Counted from the stretch's first letter, positions 45,481 to 55,248 are shown. The stretch is DNA of 64,000 nucleotides from Maribacter sp044594925 (GCF_044594925.1 NZ_CP138991.1:248001-312000), one strand, 5' to 3'. The notes: a model not told the origin generated them from the sequence alone. Program-made: numbers and translations.

Positions 45481-48111
45481 ATGGAAATCCCTTCAAAATA
45501 TGAGCCACATGAGGTAGAGAACCGATGGTATGACTATTGGATGAAAAACAACTTTTTTCATTCTTCGCCAGATGATAGAGAGCCTTATACCATTGTTATT
45601 CCGCCACCAAACGTCACCGGTATTTTACATATGGGTCATATGTTGAACAATACTATACAAGATGTATTAATTAGAAGGGCGCGTCTCATGGGCAAGAATG
45701 CCTGCTGGGTACCAGGTATGGACCATGCCTCTATTGCCACTGAGGCTAAGGTCGTTGCCAAATTAAAAGAAGACGGAATAGCTAAGTCGGATTTATCTCG
45801 AGAAGAATTTTTAAAACATGCTTGGGATTGGACCGATGAATATGGCGGAGTAATTCTAGATCAACTAAAAAAGTTAGGTTGTTCTTGTGATTGGAACAGG
45901 ACAAAATTTACTATGGATGACGATATGTCAGCTTCTGTAGTTAAAGTTTTTGTGGATTTATACAAAAAAGGTCAGATTTACAGGGGCCACAGGATGGTTA
46001 ATTGGGATCCAGAAGCGCAAACCACACTTTCCGATGAAGAAGTAATCTATGAGGAAAAGCAGGGGTTATTGTATTATCTAGAATACCAATTAGAGGGCTC
46101 GGATGAAAAAGTGACTATTGCCACCACAAGACCTGAAACCATTTTAGGCGATACTGCAATTTGTATTAACCCCAATGATGAACGATTTCAGCATTTAAAG
46201 GGTAAAAAAGCCATTGTACCCATATGCGGGCGGCTTATCCCCATAATCGAAGATGAATATGTTGATATAGAATTTGGAACAGGATGCCTAAAAGTTACAC
46301 CAGCTCACGATATTAACGATAAATCCTTAGGTGAAAAGCACAACCTTGAAACTATTGATATTTTTAATGATGATGCTACCCTTAATAGTTTTGGATTGCA
46401 CTATCAAGGGAAAGATAGGTTTGTAGTGCGTAAAGAAATTTCCAAGGAACTAAAAGAAAAAGGTTTTTTGGTTAAAACGGAGACCCATATCAATAAAGTA
46501 GGAACCTCTGAGCGAACCAAGGCGGTGATAGAACCCAAACTTTCAGACCAGTGGTTTCTTAGGATGGAAGATTTGGCAAAGCCGGCTTTGGATGCCGTGA
46601 TGACAAGTAAAGAAGTAAAACTTTTCCCTAAGAAATTTGAAAATACCTACCGTCACTGGATGGAAAATATTCGGGATTGGAATATTTCCCGTCAGTTGTG
46701 GTGGGGACAACAAATTCCCGCTTACTATTTTGGTGACGGACAAGACGATTTTGTTGTAGCAACAAATATCGATGAAGCTTTGGCTTTAGCCAAAGAAAAA
46801 TCGAATAACCAACAACTAACAGCTAACAACTTAAGACAAGACGAAGATGTTCTAGATACATGGTTTTCCTCTTGGTTATGGCCTATAAGTGTATTTGGAG
46901 GTATTTTAGACCCTGAAAATGATGAAGTGAAGTATTACTATCCTACAAACGATTTAGTTACGGGTCCGGATATTTTATTTTTCTGGGTAGCAAGGATGAT
47001 AGTTGCAGGTTATGAATACCGAGGAGAACGACCTTTTGAGAACGTATATTTTACTGGCCTGGTAAGGGACAAGCAGCGAAGAAAAATGTCTAAATCGCTA
47101 GGCAACTCGCCTGATGCCTTAAAGTTAATAAGTGACTACGGTGCAGATGGTGTGCGTGTTGGTTTACTCTTAAGTTCTGCCGCTGGGAATGATTTAATGT
47201 TCGATGAGGACCTTTGTCAGCAAGGAAAGAATTTTGCCAATAAGATTTGGAATGGTTTCCGTTTGTTGAAGGGATGGGAAGTTTCAGATTTACCGCAGCC
47301 TCAAGCTTCTAAATTAGCATTGGATTGGTATGCTTCAAAGTTTAATGAGACTTTAGTTGAGATTGAAGACCATTTCAGTAAATACCGTATTTCTGATGCG
47401 TTAATGAGTATTTATAAATTGGTTTGGGACGACTATAGTTCTTGGTTACTAGAGCTTATAAAACCAGCATATCAACATCCTATAGACAGAACAACCTTTG
47501 ATGCTGTAATTCATATTTTTGAACAGAACTTGAAATTATTACATCCGTTTATGCCATTTCTTACCGAGGAGGTTTGGCAGCATATTGCGTCTAGAACTCC
47601 ACAGGAAGCATTGGTGGTAGCAGAATGGCCGAAAGTATCGGCGTCTGATAAGCGTTTAATTGAAGATTTTGATTTTGCGACAGAGGTCATATCGGGAATT
47701 AGGACCATTAGAAAAGAAAAGAATATTCCTATGAAGGAAGCTTTGGGGCTTTCTGTATTGAATAAAGAAAAAGTAGACCTTAAATGGGATGCCATCATCT
47801 GTAAATTAACCAACGTTTCGGAAGTTTCTTATATCGATAGTCCTTTGGAAGGGGCCTTGACTTTTCGGGTAAAAGCTAATGAATACTTTATTCCCGTTGA
47901 AGGAAATATTGATGTTGAAGCAGAAATAACAAAAATAAAAGAAGAGCTCAAGTACACAGAAGGTTTTCTAAAATCTGTTCAGAAGAAATTGTCCAACGAA
48001 CGTTTTGTTAACAATGCTCCGGAACAGGTTGTTGGTATAGAAAAGAAGAAAGCTGCAGATGCTGAAGCAAAAATTGAAACCTTAAAAAAGAGTTTGGCAA
48101 ATTTAGGTTAA
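45481..48111 (+). CDS. valS: Valyl-tRNA synthetase
   Basis: 876 residues from ATG 45481 (MEIPSKYEPHEVENRW is the usual N-terminus; a TTG-started extension from 45436 is not family-like). Class I signatures: PPPNVTGILHMGHML (HIGH variant HMGH) and RKMSKSLGNSPD (KMSKS). The editing domain spans about 190-330 (TTRPETILGDTAI), the anticodon-binding domain follows, and a C-terminal coiled coil (EAEITKIKEELKYTEGFLKS) ends the protein. It charges tRNA-Val with proofreading of threonine. The longer leader could allow control, but no T-box or other structure was recognised. Confidence 0.97.
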   Translation: MEIPSKYEPHEVENRWYDYWMKNNFFHSSPDDREPYTIVIPPPNVTGILHMGHMLNNTIQDVLIRRARLMGKNACWVPGMDHASIATEAKVVAKLKEDGIAKSDLSREEFLKHAWDWTDEYGGVILDQLKKLGCSCDWNRTKFTMDDDMSASVVKVFVDLYKKGQIYRGHRMVNWDPEAQTTLSDEEVIYEEKQGLLYYLEYQLEGSDEKVTIATTRPETILGDTAICINPNDERFQHLKGKKAIVPICGRLIPIIEDEYVDIEFGTGCLKVTPAHDINDKSLGEKHNLETIDIFNDDATLNSFGLHYQGKDRFVVRKEISKELKEKGFLVKTETHINKVGTSERTKAVIEPKLSDQWFLRMEDLAKPALDAVMTSKEVKLFPKKFENTYRHWMENIRDWNISRQLWWGQQIPAYYFGDGQDDFVVATNIDEALALAKEKSNNQQLTANNLRQDEDVLDTWFSSWLWPISVFGGILDPENDEVKYYYPTNDLVTGPDILFFWVARMIVAGYEYRGERPFENVYFTGLVRDKQRRKMSKSLGNSPDALKLISDYGADGVRVGLLLSSAAGNDLMFDEDLCQQGKNFANKIWNGFRLLKGWEVSDLPQPQASKLALDWYASKFNETLVEIEDHFSKYRISDALMSIYKLVWDDYSSWLLELIKPAYQHPIDRTTFDAVIHIFEQNLKLLHPFMPFLTEEVWQHIASRTPQEALVVAEWPKVSASDKRLIEDFDFATEVISGIRTIRKEKNIPMKEALGLSVLNKEKVDLKWDAIICKLTNVSEVSYIDSPLEGALTFRVKANEYFIPVEGNIDVEAEITKIKEELKYTEGFLKSVQKKLSNERFVNNAPEQVVGIEKKKAADAEAKIETLKKSLANLG

Positions 48112-48194
48112 GTACAGATAGTGGCCTTAATTAGGGTAAACACAATGTTTTTTTAGAATATAATGTTTGTTATCTTTAGACAAACAGTACTATC

Positions 48195-48788
48195 ATGAAA
48201 ACAAAAACACTATTACTATCCGTTCTCTTTGGGGTATACCTAACCGCTCAGGATAATACTACTAAAATTCTTCCTGCGGAAATACAGATTAAGACTGCTG
48301 TTCTTCCTGCACCAGATGCCGATAAGGATGCGGCCATGGTTTACGGTTATAATGTAGAAGGTAAGATGATTGTACTCCGTGAGGGTACTAATAATCTCGT
48401 TTGCCTCGCAGATGACCCTAAAAAAGAAGGTATTAGTGTTTCGTGTTATTCTAAGAAGTTAGAACCCTTTATGAAAAGGGGAAGGGCGCTTACGGCCGAA
48501 GGCAAAAATTTCAAGGAAAAAAGAGAAATCCGCGGAATGGAAGTAGCTAAAGGTGAAATACAAATGCCTCGCGAACCTAGCATGACATATATCTATTACG
48601 GAAGTGAGGCAGGCTATGATCCAGATACAGGAGAATTAGAAGATGGTCAGTTCAGGTATGTTATTTATACGCCTTTTGCGACTACAGAGTCCACCGGTTT
48701 GCCGGATAAACCACATGCCAAAGGAATGCCTTGGTTAATGGATCCCGGGACTTTTCGTGCCCACATCATGGTAGGTCCTTTCAATTAA
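48195..48788 (+). CDS. Secreted protein of unknown function
   Basis: 197 residues with a short signal peptide (LLLSVLFGVYLTAQD). I do not recognise a domain. Visible features: a mature region with MVYGYNVEGKMIVLREGTNN and VCLADDPKKEG, two cysteines (VCLAD, VSCYS), and a C-terminal acidic patch (YDPDTGELEDGQ) and GTFRAHIMVGPFN. The layout suggests a periplasmic or secreted beta-rich protein. It ends 20 bp before the membrane hydroxylase gene on the same strand, so the two may be co-transcribed. Confidence 0.75.
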   Translation: MKTKTLLLSVLFGVYLTAQDNTTKILPAEIQIKTAVLPAPDADKDAAMVYGYNVEGKMIVLREGTNNLVCLADDPKKEGISVSCYSKKLEPFMKRGRALTAEGKNFKEKREIRGMEVAKGEIQMPREPSMTYIYYGSEAGYDPDTGELEDGQFRYVIYTPFATTESTGLPDKPHAKGMPWLMDPGTFRAHIMVGPFN

Positions 48789-48808
48789 TAGCTCTAGAGC
48801 ATAGTATC

Positions 48809-50077
48809 ATGGAAGCATACGCTACGGCATTACTCTACGCTATTCCTTTTTTTATGGTACTCCTGGGAGTAGAGATTTTGTATGGTTATCTTGTTAAAAA
48901 TCAGAAGCATAATGTGCTAGATTCTGTGTCTAGCATAAGTTCTGGGCTTACCAATATTATTAAAGATTCTTTAGGAATAGGCGTTATTTTGGTTACCTAT
49001 CCATACTTGTTAGAAGCATTGGCCCTAACTGAAATAGAAAACACATGGCTGGTTTGGGTAATGGCATTCATAGCTATAGATTTTGCGGGGTACTGGAACC
49101 ATAGATTAAGTCACAAGGTCAATTTTTTCTGGAACCAACATGTTATTCATCATAGTAGTGAGGAGTTTAATTTAGCCTGCGCATTAAGGCAATCTATTTC
49201 TAATTTATTGGGATATTTTCCTTTACTATTAATTCCGGCTGCTTTATTAGGCATCCCAAATGAAGTGATAGCCGTATTAGCCCCGGCGCATTTATTTGCC
49301 CAGTTCTGGTATCATACGCAGCATATAGGTAAGTTAGGGTTTTTAGAATACATCATTGTAACACCATCGCAACATCGCGTGCATCATGCTATAAACCCAG
49401 AATATATAGATAAGAATTTAGGTCAAATATTATGTGTATGGGATAGGTTGTTCGGTACGTTTCAAGAAGAATTAGCTGCGGTGCCACCCCAATACGGTAT
49501 ATTAAAACCAGCAAGGACATGGAATCCCCTATATATCAATTTTCAACATATTTGGAGGCTACTATTGGATGCTTGGAGAACCAATAATTTATGGGACAAA
49601 ATACGAATATGGTTTATGCCTACCGGTTGGAGACCTAACGATGTTATTAATCGGTACCCGATTCGGATTATTGAAGATGTTTACGGGTTTGAACGTTACA
49701 AAACGGCAACTTCTAAACGATTTAACGCTTATCTCATATTTCAGTTACTAACGACTACCGCACTTTTGTTGTTCATGTTCTATAATTATGGAAATTTAAG
49801 TTTTGGAGAACTTCTTATGTACGGGGGTTTAATATTTTTGGGAATTTATGGGTATACAAGCTTAATGGATAGGACGGCATATGCTATTTGGGTAGAGGTT
49901 CTAAGAGGAGTTTTAGGGGTCACCATAATTCTCTTTACTGGAGATTGGTTTGGAATGAATAACTATATCGTTTGGGGGAGTTTAATGGTTTTGGTTTATT
50001 TCATTTTAACTATCATGGGAGGGTTTTACTTTACTTTTAGCAAAGACCTATACCCAGAAGCTTCACTAACCATCTAA
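48809..50077 (+). CDS. Sterol desaturase / fatty acid hydroxylase family membrane protein
   Basis: 422 residues from ATG 48809, 20 bp after the previous stop; a longer frame from 48731 reads through the previous gene. Four or more transmembrane helices are visible (LLYAIPFFMVLLGVEILYG; LVWVMAFIAIDFAGY; LLGYFPLLLIPAALLGI; C-terminal LLLFMFYNYG onward). The di-iron histidine boxes are HRLSHK, HVIHHSSEE and QHRVHHAINPEYIDKN. Members hydroxylate or desaturate lipids with O2. The C-terminal helical part (about 280-420) is longer than in minimal family members. Lipid substrate unknown. Confidence 0.9.
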   Translation: MEAYATALLYAIPFFMVLLGVEILYGYLVKNQKHNVLDSVSSISSGLTNIIKDSLGIGVILVTYPYLLEALALTEIENTWLVWVMAFIAIDFAGYWNHRLSHKVNFFWNQHVIHHSSEEFNLACALRQSISNLLGYFPLLLIPAALLGIPNEVIAVLAPAHLFAQFWYHTQHIGKLGFLEYIIVTPSQHRVHHAINPEYIDKNLGQILCVWDRLFGTFQEELAAVPPQYGILKPARTWNPLYINFQHIWRLLLDAWRTNNLWDKIRIWFMPTGWRPNDVINRYPIRIIEDVYGFERYKTATSKRFNAYLIFQLLTTTALLLFMFYNYGNLSFGELLMYGGLIFLGIYGYTSLMDRTAYAIWVEVLRGVLGVTIILFTGDWFGMNNYIVWGSLMVLVYFILTIMGGFYFTFSKDLYPEASLTI

Positions 50078-50086
50078 ATTATTGTT

Positions 50087-50851
50087 ATGATCAGACCCTA
50101 TATTTTAGCGGAAACGAATTGGAAGCATCTTAAAGACGAAAGTTTTGATCTTGCTATTTTACCATGGGGTGCTACAGAGGCACACAATTATCATTTACCC
50201 TATGCTACAGATAACTTTCAGGCTGAGGCAATAGTCCAGGAGTCTGCAAAAATTGCTTGGAAAAAGGGCAAAAAGGTGATTGTGCTTCCAACTATTCCAT
50301 ATGGTGTAAATACGGGTCAAAAGGATATTTATTTAGATATGAATCTAAATCCGAGTACCCAATTAGCCATTCTTAGGGACCTTATCACAGTACTAAATGC
50401 TCAAGGAATTTATAAATTATTGATTTTCAATGGGCATGGCGGCAACAATTTTAAACCTTTGGTAAGAGAGTTAGGGTTAGAATTTCCCAATATGTTCATC
50501 AGTTTCTGTTTTTTCCCTCAAATGTTTGATAAGTCAATTTACTTTAAAGAGGAAGGCGATCACGCCGACGAAATGGAAACAAGTCTAATGCTTTATTTAA
50601 GACCAGATTTAATTCTTTCACGGAACGAATGGGGTAGTGGAGATGCTAAGAAGTTTAAAATAAAAGCTTTTAACGAAGGATGGGCATGGGCAGAGCGCCA
50701 ATGGTCAAAAGTTAGTGCAGATACCGGGATAGGTAATCCTGAATATGCTACCAAGGATAAGGGAGAACGTTTCTTTAACGATGTTTGTGAAAAGCTTGCT
50801 AAGCTCTTAAATGAGATCTGTGATGCGGATCTGGAGAATCTCTTCGAATAG
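50087..50851 (+). CDS. Creatininase-family amidohydrolase
   Basis: 254 residues, usual size. Metal-binding landmarks: LPWGATEAHNYHLPYATDNF (Glu, His, Asp), NGHGGNNFKPL (His) and EGDHADEMETSLML (His and Glu). Members cleave C-N bonds in creatinine, mycofactocin or FAPy-type substrates; this is the short Bacteroidetes type and its substrate cannot be told from sequence. It follows the membrane hydroxylase gene with a 9-bp gap and lies convergent to the acyl-CoA-binding protein gene with an 11-bp gap and no obvious hairpin. Confidence 0.88.
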   Translation: MIRPYILAETNWKHLKDESFDLAILPWGATEAHNYHLPYATDNFQAEAIVQESAKIAWKKGKKVIVLPTIPYGVNTGQKDIYLDMNLNPSTQLAILRDLITVLNAQGIYKLLIFNGHGGNNFKPLVRELGLEFPNMFISFCFFPQMFDKSIYFKEEGDHADEMETSLMLYLRPDLILSRNEWGSGDAKKFKIKAFNEGWAWAERQWSKVSADTGIGNPEYATKDKGERFFNDVCEKLAKLLNEICDADLENLFE

Positions 50852-50862
50852 GCAAGACTATC

Positions 50863-51120
50863 TTAACGTAATTCTTGATTTACTAGTTTAATATAGGATT
50901 TCATAGCAGCTTTCTGGTCTATATTTTTAGCTTGGATTAATGCGTTGGCTTTAAAAGCGTTAATTAATGGTGTTTTACTTCCAGGGTTATCAAAATTTTC
51001 GTGAGCAATTTTATAGTACGCATATAATTTTAACAAGACATCCGCAGGAATGGGTGTTTTATAGCTATTCACAAAATCTATTGCGTCCCTAAAATCAGTA
51101 TGTAATTTCTTCTTTTTCAT
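50863..51120 (-). CDS. Acyl-CoA-binding protein
   Basis: 85 residues, the ACBP four-helix size. Family motif region: DVLLKLYAYYKIAHENFDNPG, then NAFKANALIQAKNIDQKAAM and KSYIKLVNQEL. In the canonical protein the YxxYKQAT and KWDAW-like residues bind acyl-CoA; here the tryptophan is absent (NAFKAN), as in other flavobacterial members. It overlaps the 3' end of psd by 26 bp on the same strand, so it belongs to the phospholipid operon. It may buffer or deliver acyl-CoA for membrane lipid synthesis (inference). Confidence 0.85.
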   Translation of the reverse strand: MKKKKLHTDFRDAIDFVNSYKTPIPADVLLKLYAYYKIAHENFDNPGSKTPLINAFKANALIQAKNIDQKAAMKSYIKLVNQELR

Positions 51121-51778
51121 TGGGGTCTACAAATGTAGCAATGCACGTACTCGCTCCTTTTACTTTTTGATTTAGCTGAACATTTATTTCACAGTCCAGT
51201 GGTAGGTAAAGATCTACTCTTGAGCCAAATTTAATAAAACCAGAGTCATCACCCTGCTGAACACTTTCTCCTTTTTCGGCGTAGTTTACGATACGTCTAG
51301 CCATGGCACCAGCAATTTGTCTAAAAAGAATATCACCAAACTTAGGTGTTCTAATGACCACTGTGGTTCGCTCATTTTCCTCGCTGGATTTAGGATGCCA
51401 TGCAACTAAATATTTACCGGGATGATATTTAGAGTATTTAATGCTACCACTAGCCGGATAACGTGTTACATGAACATTAACAGGGGACATAAAGATAGAC
51501 ACTTGTTTGCGTTTGTCGTTGAAATATTCATTTTCTTCAACCTCTTCAATTACAACGACTTTACCGTCCACAGGGGAGAGAATTTCGTCAAAATTCTTGA
51601 CAACTATTCTTTTGGGATTCCTAAAGAATTGCAAAATTAATACAAGTACAACTAGGGCCGTAATTTGTATGGTAAGTTTTAGCCAAGGGAGGTCTATAAA
51701 AAAATGCGACAGTATAACTGCTATACCAATTATGAAAAAGGTAGTCAATATAATTTTTTGACCCTCTCTATGAAACAT
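51095..51778 (-). CDS. psd: Phosphatidylserine decarboxylase
   Basis: 227 residues, the short bacterial PSD-A type. Two adjacent N-terminal hydrophobic stretches (about 9-46). The catalytic region is VQQGDDSGFIKFGSRVDLYL, in which GS is the self-cleavage pair that makes the pyruvoyl group; the LGST of other PSDs is FGSR here. Upstream landmark: NVHVTRYPASGSIKYSKYHP. It converts phosphatidylserine to phosphatidylethanolamine, the main lipid of these bacteria. Start at 51778 overlaps the cdsA stop by 11 bp. Confidence 0.93.
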   Translation of the reverse strand: MFHREGQKIILTTFFIIGIAVILSHFFIDLPWLKLTIQITALVVLVLILQFFRNPKRIVVKNFDEILSPVDGKVVVIEEVEENEYFNDKRKQVSIFMSPVNVHVTRYPASGSIKYSKYHPGKYLVAWHPKSSEENERTTVVIRTPKFGDILFRQIAGAMARRIVNYAEKGESVQQGDDSGFIKFGSRVDLYLPLDCEINVQLNQKVKGASTCIATFVDPNEKEEITY

Positions 51779-52571
51779 ATGTAAAAATATTTAATGTTAG
51801 GTATGCAAAAGGAGCGGCGAAGACTAGACTATCTAATCTATCTAACATACCGCCATGTCCGGGTAAAATAGCACCACTATCTTTTACTCCGGCCGTTCTT
51901 TTGAACTTTGATTCTATTAAATCTCCCAAGCTTCCGGAGATTACGATAACAGTTGCCAATATCATCCATTGCAAAGGGCTTATGATTTGTTCTTGTGTTC
52001 CCATAATATACGCTGCACCAAGGGCAAATATAAAACCACCAAGCGTACCTTCAACAGTTTTTTTAGGGGAAACGGCGGGAAATAATTTTGTTCTACCTAT
52101 ACTTTTACCGACCAAATAGGCAAAGGAGTCGTTCACCCAAATTAGTATAAAGATTCCCATGATAAGGAGCTTTGCAAAAGCATCGTTCTTATACGGAATC
52201 ATAGTTAAAAAAATACAACCTCCACCAATATAAAAAAGCCCAATTAGGAACTTTTGCAGGGTGTTGAACATTCTTTTTTTATTCGAGAAAAGATAAAAGA
52301 GTAGTACAATATCAACAATAATGGTGATTACCATTAAAATATTAATCAATAATTGGTCATGTACCAGATAAATATAAGCCCACCAGAGCAATAAATAAGC
52401 AGCAAACAGGTAGTATCCCTTAAGCTGGACTAAACGTTTGTATTCATAAAGACAGGCTAACCCGAATGTCATAAAAAGGAAATCAAACGCATCTGAACTA
52501 AGGAAGACGGCAGAAAGTAATAAAACTATATACACGCCCCCAGTTAGTGACCTTCGTAAAATTTCCTTCAT
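51768..52571 (-). CDS. cdsA: Phosphatidate cytidylyltransferase (CDP-diglyceride synthase)
   Basis: 267 residues from ATG 52571 (MKEILRRSLTGGVYI), one base after the LUD gene stop; a longer frame up to 52637 overlaps that gene and lacks family residues. Many transmembrane helices. The CDS signature is ESKFKRTAGVKDSGAILPGH with GGMLDRLDSL, holding the metal-binding aspartates. It makes CDP-diacylglycerol from phosphatidate and CTP, the branch-point for phosphatidylserine, which the next gene product (Psd) decarboxylates after serine transfer. PssA is not in the window. Confidence 0.95.
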   Translation of the reverse strand: MKEILRRSLTGGVYIVLLLSAVFLSSDAFDFLFMTFGLACLYEYKRLVQLKGYYLFAAYLLLWWAYIYLVHDQLLINILMVITIIVDIVLLFYLFSNKKRMFNTLQKFLIGLFYIGGGCIFLTMIPYKNDAFAKLLIMGIFILIWVNDSFAYLVGKSIGRTKLFPAVSPKKTVEGTLGGFIFALGAAYIMGTQEQIISPLQWMILATVIVISGSLGDLIESKFKRTAGVKDSGAILPGHGGMLDRLDSLVFAAPFAYLTLNIFTYVS

Positions 52572-52572
52572 A

Positions 52573-53184
52573 TTACAAATCTTCCAATAATAAGAGATAA
52601 AGATTCTTTGTGCTGCTTCCGTAAGTAAGAAAATCATCAGCGTTTTCTTCAGTAGCCTTAAAATGTTTTAGCGTAGTTATGTTCGCAGGTATTTTAGCGC
52701 CGTATTTTCTTTTTATGGTCTTTAAACCTTCACCGATAGACTCTACTAGTTGGCTTGTGGTCGCAAATACAATTACATTGCTCGGTAGCTCATTCACTTT
52801 TCTTTCCTTAAGTTGGTTGGAGCATACAAGGATACTTCCGTTCTGGGCGATTAGGTGTTCACATGTAGTAAAAAATACTTGGCTCTCTTTCGCTTTGTCC
52901 GTAAACAAGATATTGTCTTTGCGGAATTTTTCAGAAAGTCTGGAATCCATCACAAAGAATGGTTCTTTTTCCCAACTATTTTCTTCTACGATAGATTTTA
53001 AAGCGCTAGATATTTCTTGTTGCGAAACACAGTAAATAAATTTTCCTCCGTTCTTCTTGAAATGGATGGTAAATTTTTCATCCACGGGAAGATTTAAATC
53101 AGGCATATGTTGGCCACGGGTTTCTGCGGTTTCTTTTGAAACCTTCTTTTTACCACCGCCAAATAATATGTCTAATAATCCCAT
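52573..53184 (-). CDS. LUD domain-containing protein
   Basis: 203 residues. The N-terminal MGLLDILFGGGKKK precedes a LUD (LutB/LutC-like) domain: NSWEKEPFFVMDSRLSEK, ESQVFFTTCEHLIAQNGSIL, SNVIVFATTSQLVESIGEGL and LYLLLLEDL at the end. LutC relatives take part in lactate oxidation, but the standalone flavobacterial form is linked to cdsA and ftsH rather than to lutAB, so lactate use is not implied. It lies 1 bp upstream of cdsA and 50 bp downstream of ftsH on the same strand. Function unknown. Confidence 0.85.
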   Translation of the reverse strand: MGLLDILFGGGKKKVSKETAETRGQHMPDLNLPVDEKFTIHFKKNGGKFIYCVSQQEISSALKSIVEENSWEKEPFFVMDSRLSEKFRKDNILFTDKAKESQVFFTTCEHLIAQNGSILVCSNQLKERKVNELPSNVIVFATTSQLVESIGEGLKTIKRKYGAKIPANITTLKHFKATEENADDFLTYGSSTKNLYLLLLEDL

Positions 53185-53234
53185 CTAAAAATACAGCGTG
53201 CTCTTTTTCTAGTTTAAAAAGTAAAAGACTAGTA

Positions 53235-55238
53235 TTAACTTTCTTTTATAACCTTTTCATCTTCTTCGGAAGCTTCCTTGGATTCTTCTTTAGCTTTTTT
53301 CTCTTCCGCTTCTTGAAGCATATCCTTTTCGAAAGCTCGCTTTCCAAATATTTTTTCTAAATCTTCTTTAAAGATAACCTCTTTCTCCAACAATCTTTCT
53401 GCTAAGGTCGTAAGTTTATCTTTATTATCTGTAAGTACTTTAATAGCACGCTGATATTGTTCCTCTATTATCTTAGAAATTTCTTCATCAATAGTCTTGG
53501 CGGTCTGCTCACTGTAGGGTTTTGAGAAGCCGTAGGAGTCCTGACCAGAGGAGTCATAATACGTTAAGTTCCCTATTTTATCATTTAGGCCATAGATAGT
53601 GACCATAGCTCTCGCCTGCTTCGTTACTTTTTCGAGATCACTTAAAGCGCCTGTGGAGATTTTATTAAAAATAACTTTTTCTGCCGCTCTACCGCCCATT
53701 GTAGCGCACATTTCATCTAACATTTGCTCCGGTCTTACGATAAGACGTTCTTCTGGTAGATACCACGCAGCTCCCAAGGATTGACCTCTTGGAACTATGG
53801 TAACTTTCACCAAGGGTGCAGCATGTTCTAACATCCAACTAGTAGTAGCGTGCCCTGCCTCATGATAAGCAATTGTTTCTTTTTCTCCTGGGGTTATGAT
53901 TTTATTTTTCTTTTCTAGACCACCTACAATTCTATCCACAGCGTCTAGAAAATCTTGCTTGTTTACAGCTTTCTGTTCTTTACGTGCGGCAATCAAAGCC
54001 GCTTCGTTACATACATTGGCAATATCCGCACCTGAAAACCCTGGTGTTTGCCTGGCCAAGAAATCCAGATCTAACGTTTCCGAGGTTTTAATAGGTCTTA
54101 AGTGTACCTCAAAGATTTCTTTACGCTCTCTAATGTCTGGTAGGTCTACATAAATCTGCCTATCAAATCTACCTGCCCTCATAAGCGCTTTATCCAATAC
54201 GTCCGCCCTGTTGGTAGCAGCAAGTACAATAACATTGGTGTTAGTGCCAAAGCCATCCATTTCCGTTAATAGCTGGTTCAGGGTGTTTTCGCGTTCATCG
54301 TTAGAACCTGTGAAATTATTTTTTCCTCTTGCGCGCCCAATAGCATCGATTTCATCAATAAATATTATCGCGGGAGATTTGTCTTTTGCTTGTTTAAAAA
54401 GGTCTCGGACCCTAGAGGCACCTACACCAACGAACATCTCTACAAAATCAGAACCTGATAGGGAGAAAAATGGTACTTTGGCTTCACCTGCAACGGCTTT
54501 AGCCAATAAAGTCTTACCTGTACCTGGAGGGCCTACCAATAGTGCTCCTTTAGGAATTTTACCACCTAAAGAAGTATACTTGTCAGGATTTCTAAGGAAT
54601 TCTACAATTTCTTCAACTTCTTCCTTTGCGCCCTCTAATCCGGCTACATCTTTAAATGAGGTTCTTGTATCCGTTTTTTCATCAAAAAGCTTAGCTTTTG
54701 ATTTTCCAATATTGAAAATCTGACCTCCGGCACCGCCTCCGCCTCCGCCTGACATTCTGCGCATTAAGTATATCCAGATACCAATAATAAGCACAAAAGG
54801 CAAAAGCGATAGGAGAAAATCTAAAATTGCCGTAGACTCCTTGCCAAATTCAACAATAGTATCTAGGTTGTTCTCTTTTTTAATCTCGGTAATTTCATTT
54901 TGAAAAATTTGAAGATCACCATAATCTAAAGTATACTGCGGCACTTTTGTAGTTGAAGGTAGAAAGGGTTTCTCCGTTACGCCCTTGTGTACGTCTTTAG
55001 CTAGAGCCTCATCTGTAAGAAACACCTTTGCCTGATTGGTATTGGTGATAATCAATATCTTTTCTATATCACCGTTTCGTAAGTATTCTTGAAGTTCTGA
55101 AGTTGTTGTTTTTTCAGCACTCGCCAGATTATCACTATTAAAAAATTGAAAACCTATTAGCAGTACTGCCACTAATCCGTATATCCACCATGAACTGAAT
55201 TTTGGTTTCTTAGGATTTGTATTATTGTCTTTAGCCAT
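53235..55238 (-). CDS. ftsH: ATP-dependent zinc metalloprotease FtsH
   Basis: 667 residues. Two transmembrane helices (about 17-34 and 138-158) flank a periplasmic domain. A glycine-rich linker (SGGGGGGAGGQ) precedes the AAA+ module: Walker A GPPGTGKT (236-243), Walker B FIDEID, SRH ATNRADVLDKALMRAGRFDR. The zinc site is HEAGH (459-463) and the acidic C-terminal tail (KEESKEASEEDEK) is a Bacteroidetes trait. It degrades misassembled membrane proteins and some regulators. It starts 10 bp after rsfS. Confidence 0.97.
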   Translation of the reverse strand: MAKDNNTNPKKPKFSSWWIYGLVAVLLIGFQFFNSDNLASAEKTTTSELQEYLRNGDIEKILIITNTNQAKVFLTDEALAKDVHKGVTEKPFLPSTTKVPQYTLDYGDLQIFQNEITEIKKENNLDTIVEFGKESTAILDFLLSLLPFVLIIGIWIYLMRRMSGGGGGGAGGQIFNIGKSKAKLFDEKTDTRTSFKDVAGLEGAKEEVEEIVEFLRNPDKYTSLGGKIPKGALLVGPPGTGKTLLAKAVAGEAKVPFFSLSGSDFVEMFVGVGASRVRDLFKQAKDKSPAIIFIDEIDAIGRARGKNNFTGSNDERENTLNQLLTEMDGFGTNTNVIVLAATNRADVLDKALMRAGRFDRQIYVDLPDIRERKEIFEVHLRPIKTSETLDLDFLARQTPGFSGADIANVCNEAALIAARKEQKAVNKQDFLDAVDRIVGGLEKKNKIITPGEKETIAYHEAGHATTSWMLEHAAPLVKVTIVPRGQSLGAAWYLPEERLIVRPEQMLDEMCATMGGRAAEKVIFNKISTGALSDLEKVTKQARAMVTIYGLNDKIGNLTYYDSSGQDSYGFSKPYSEQTAKTIDEEISKIIEEQYQRAIKVLTDNKDKLTTLAERLLEKEVIFKEDLEKIFGKRAFEKDMLQEAEEKKAKEESKEASEEDEKVIKES

Positions 55239-55248
55239 TTTAACTTTC

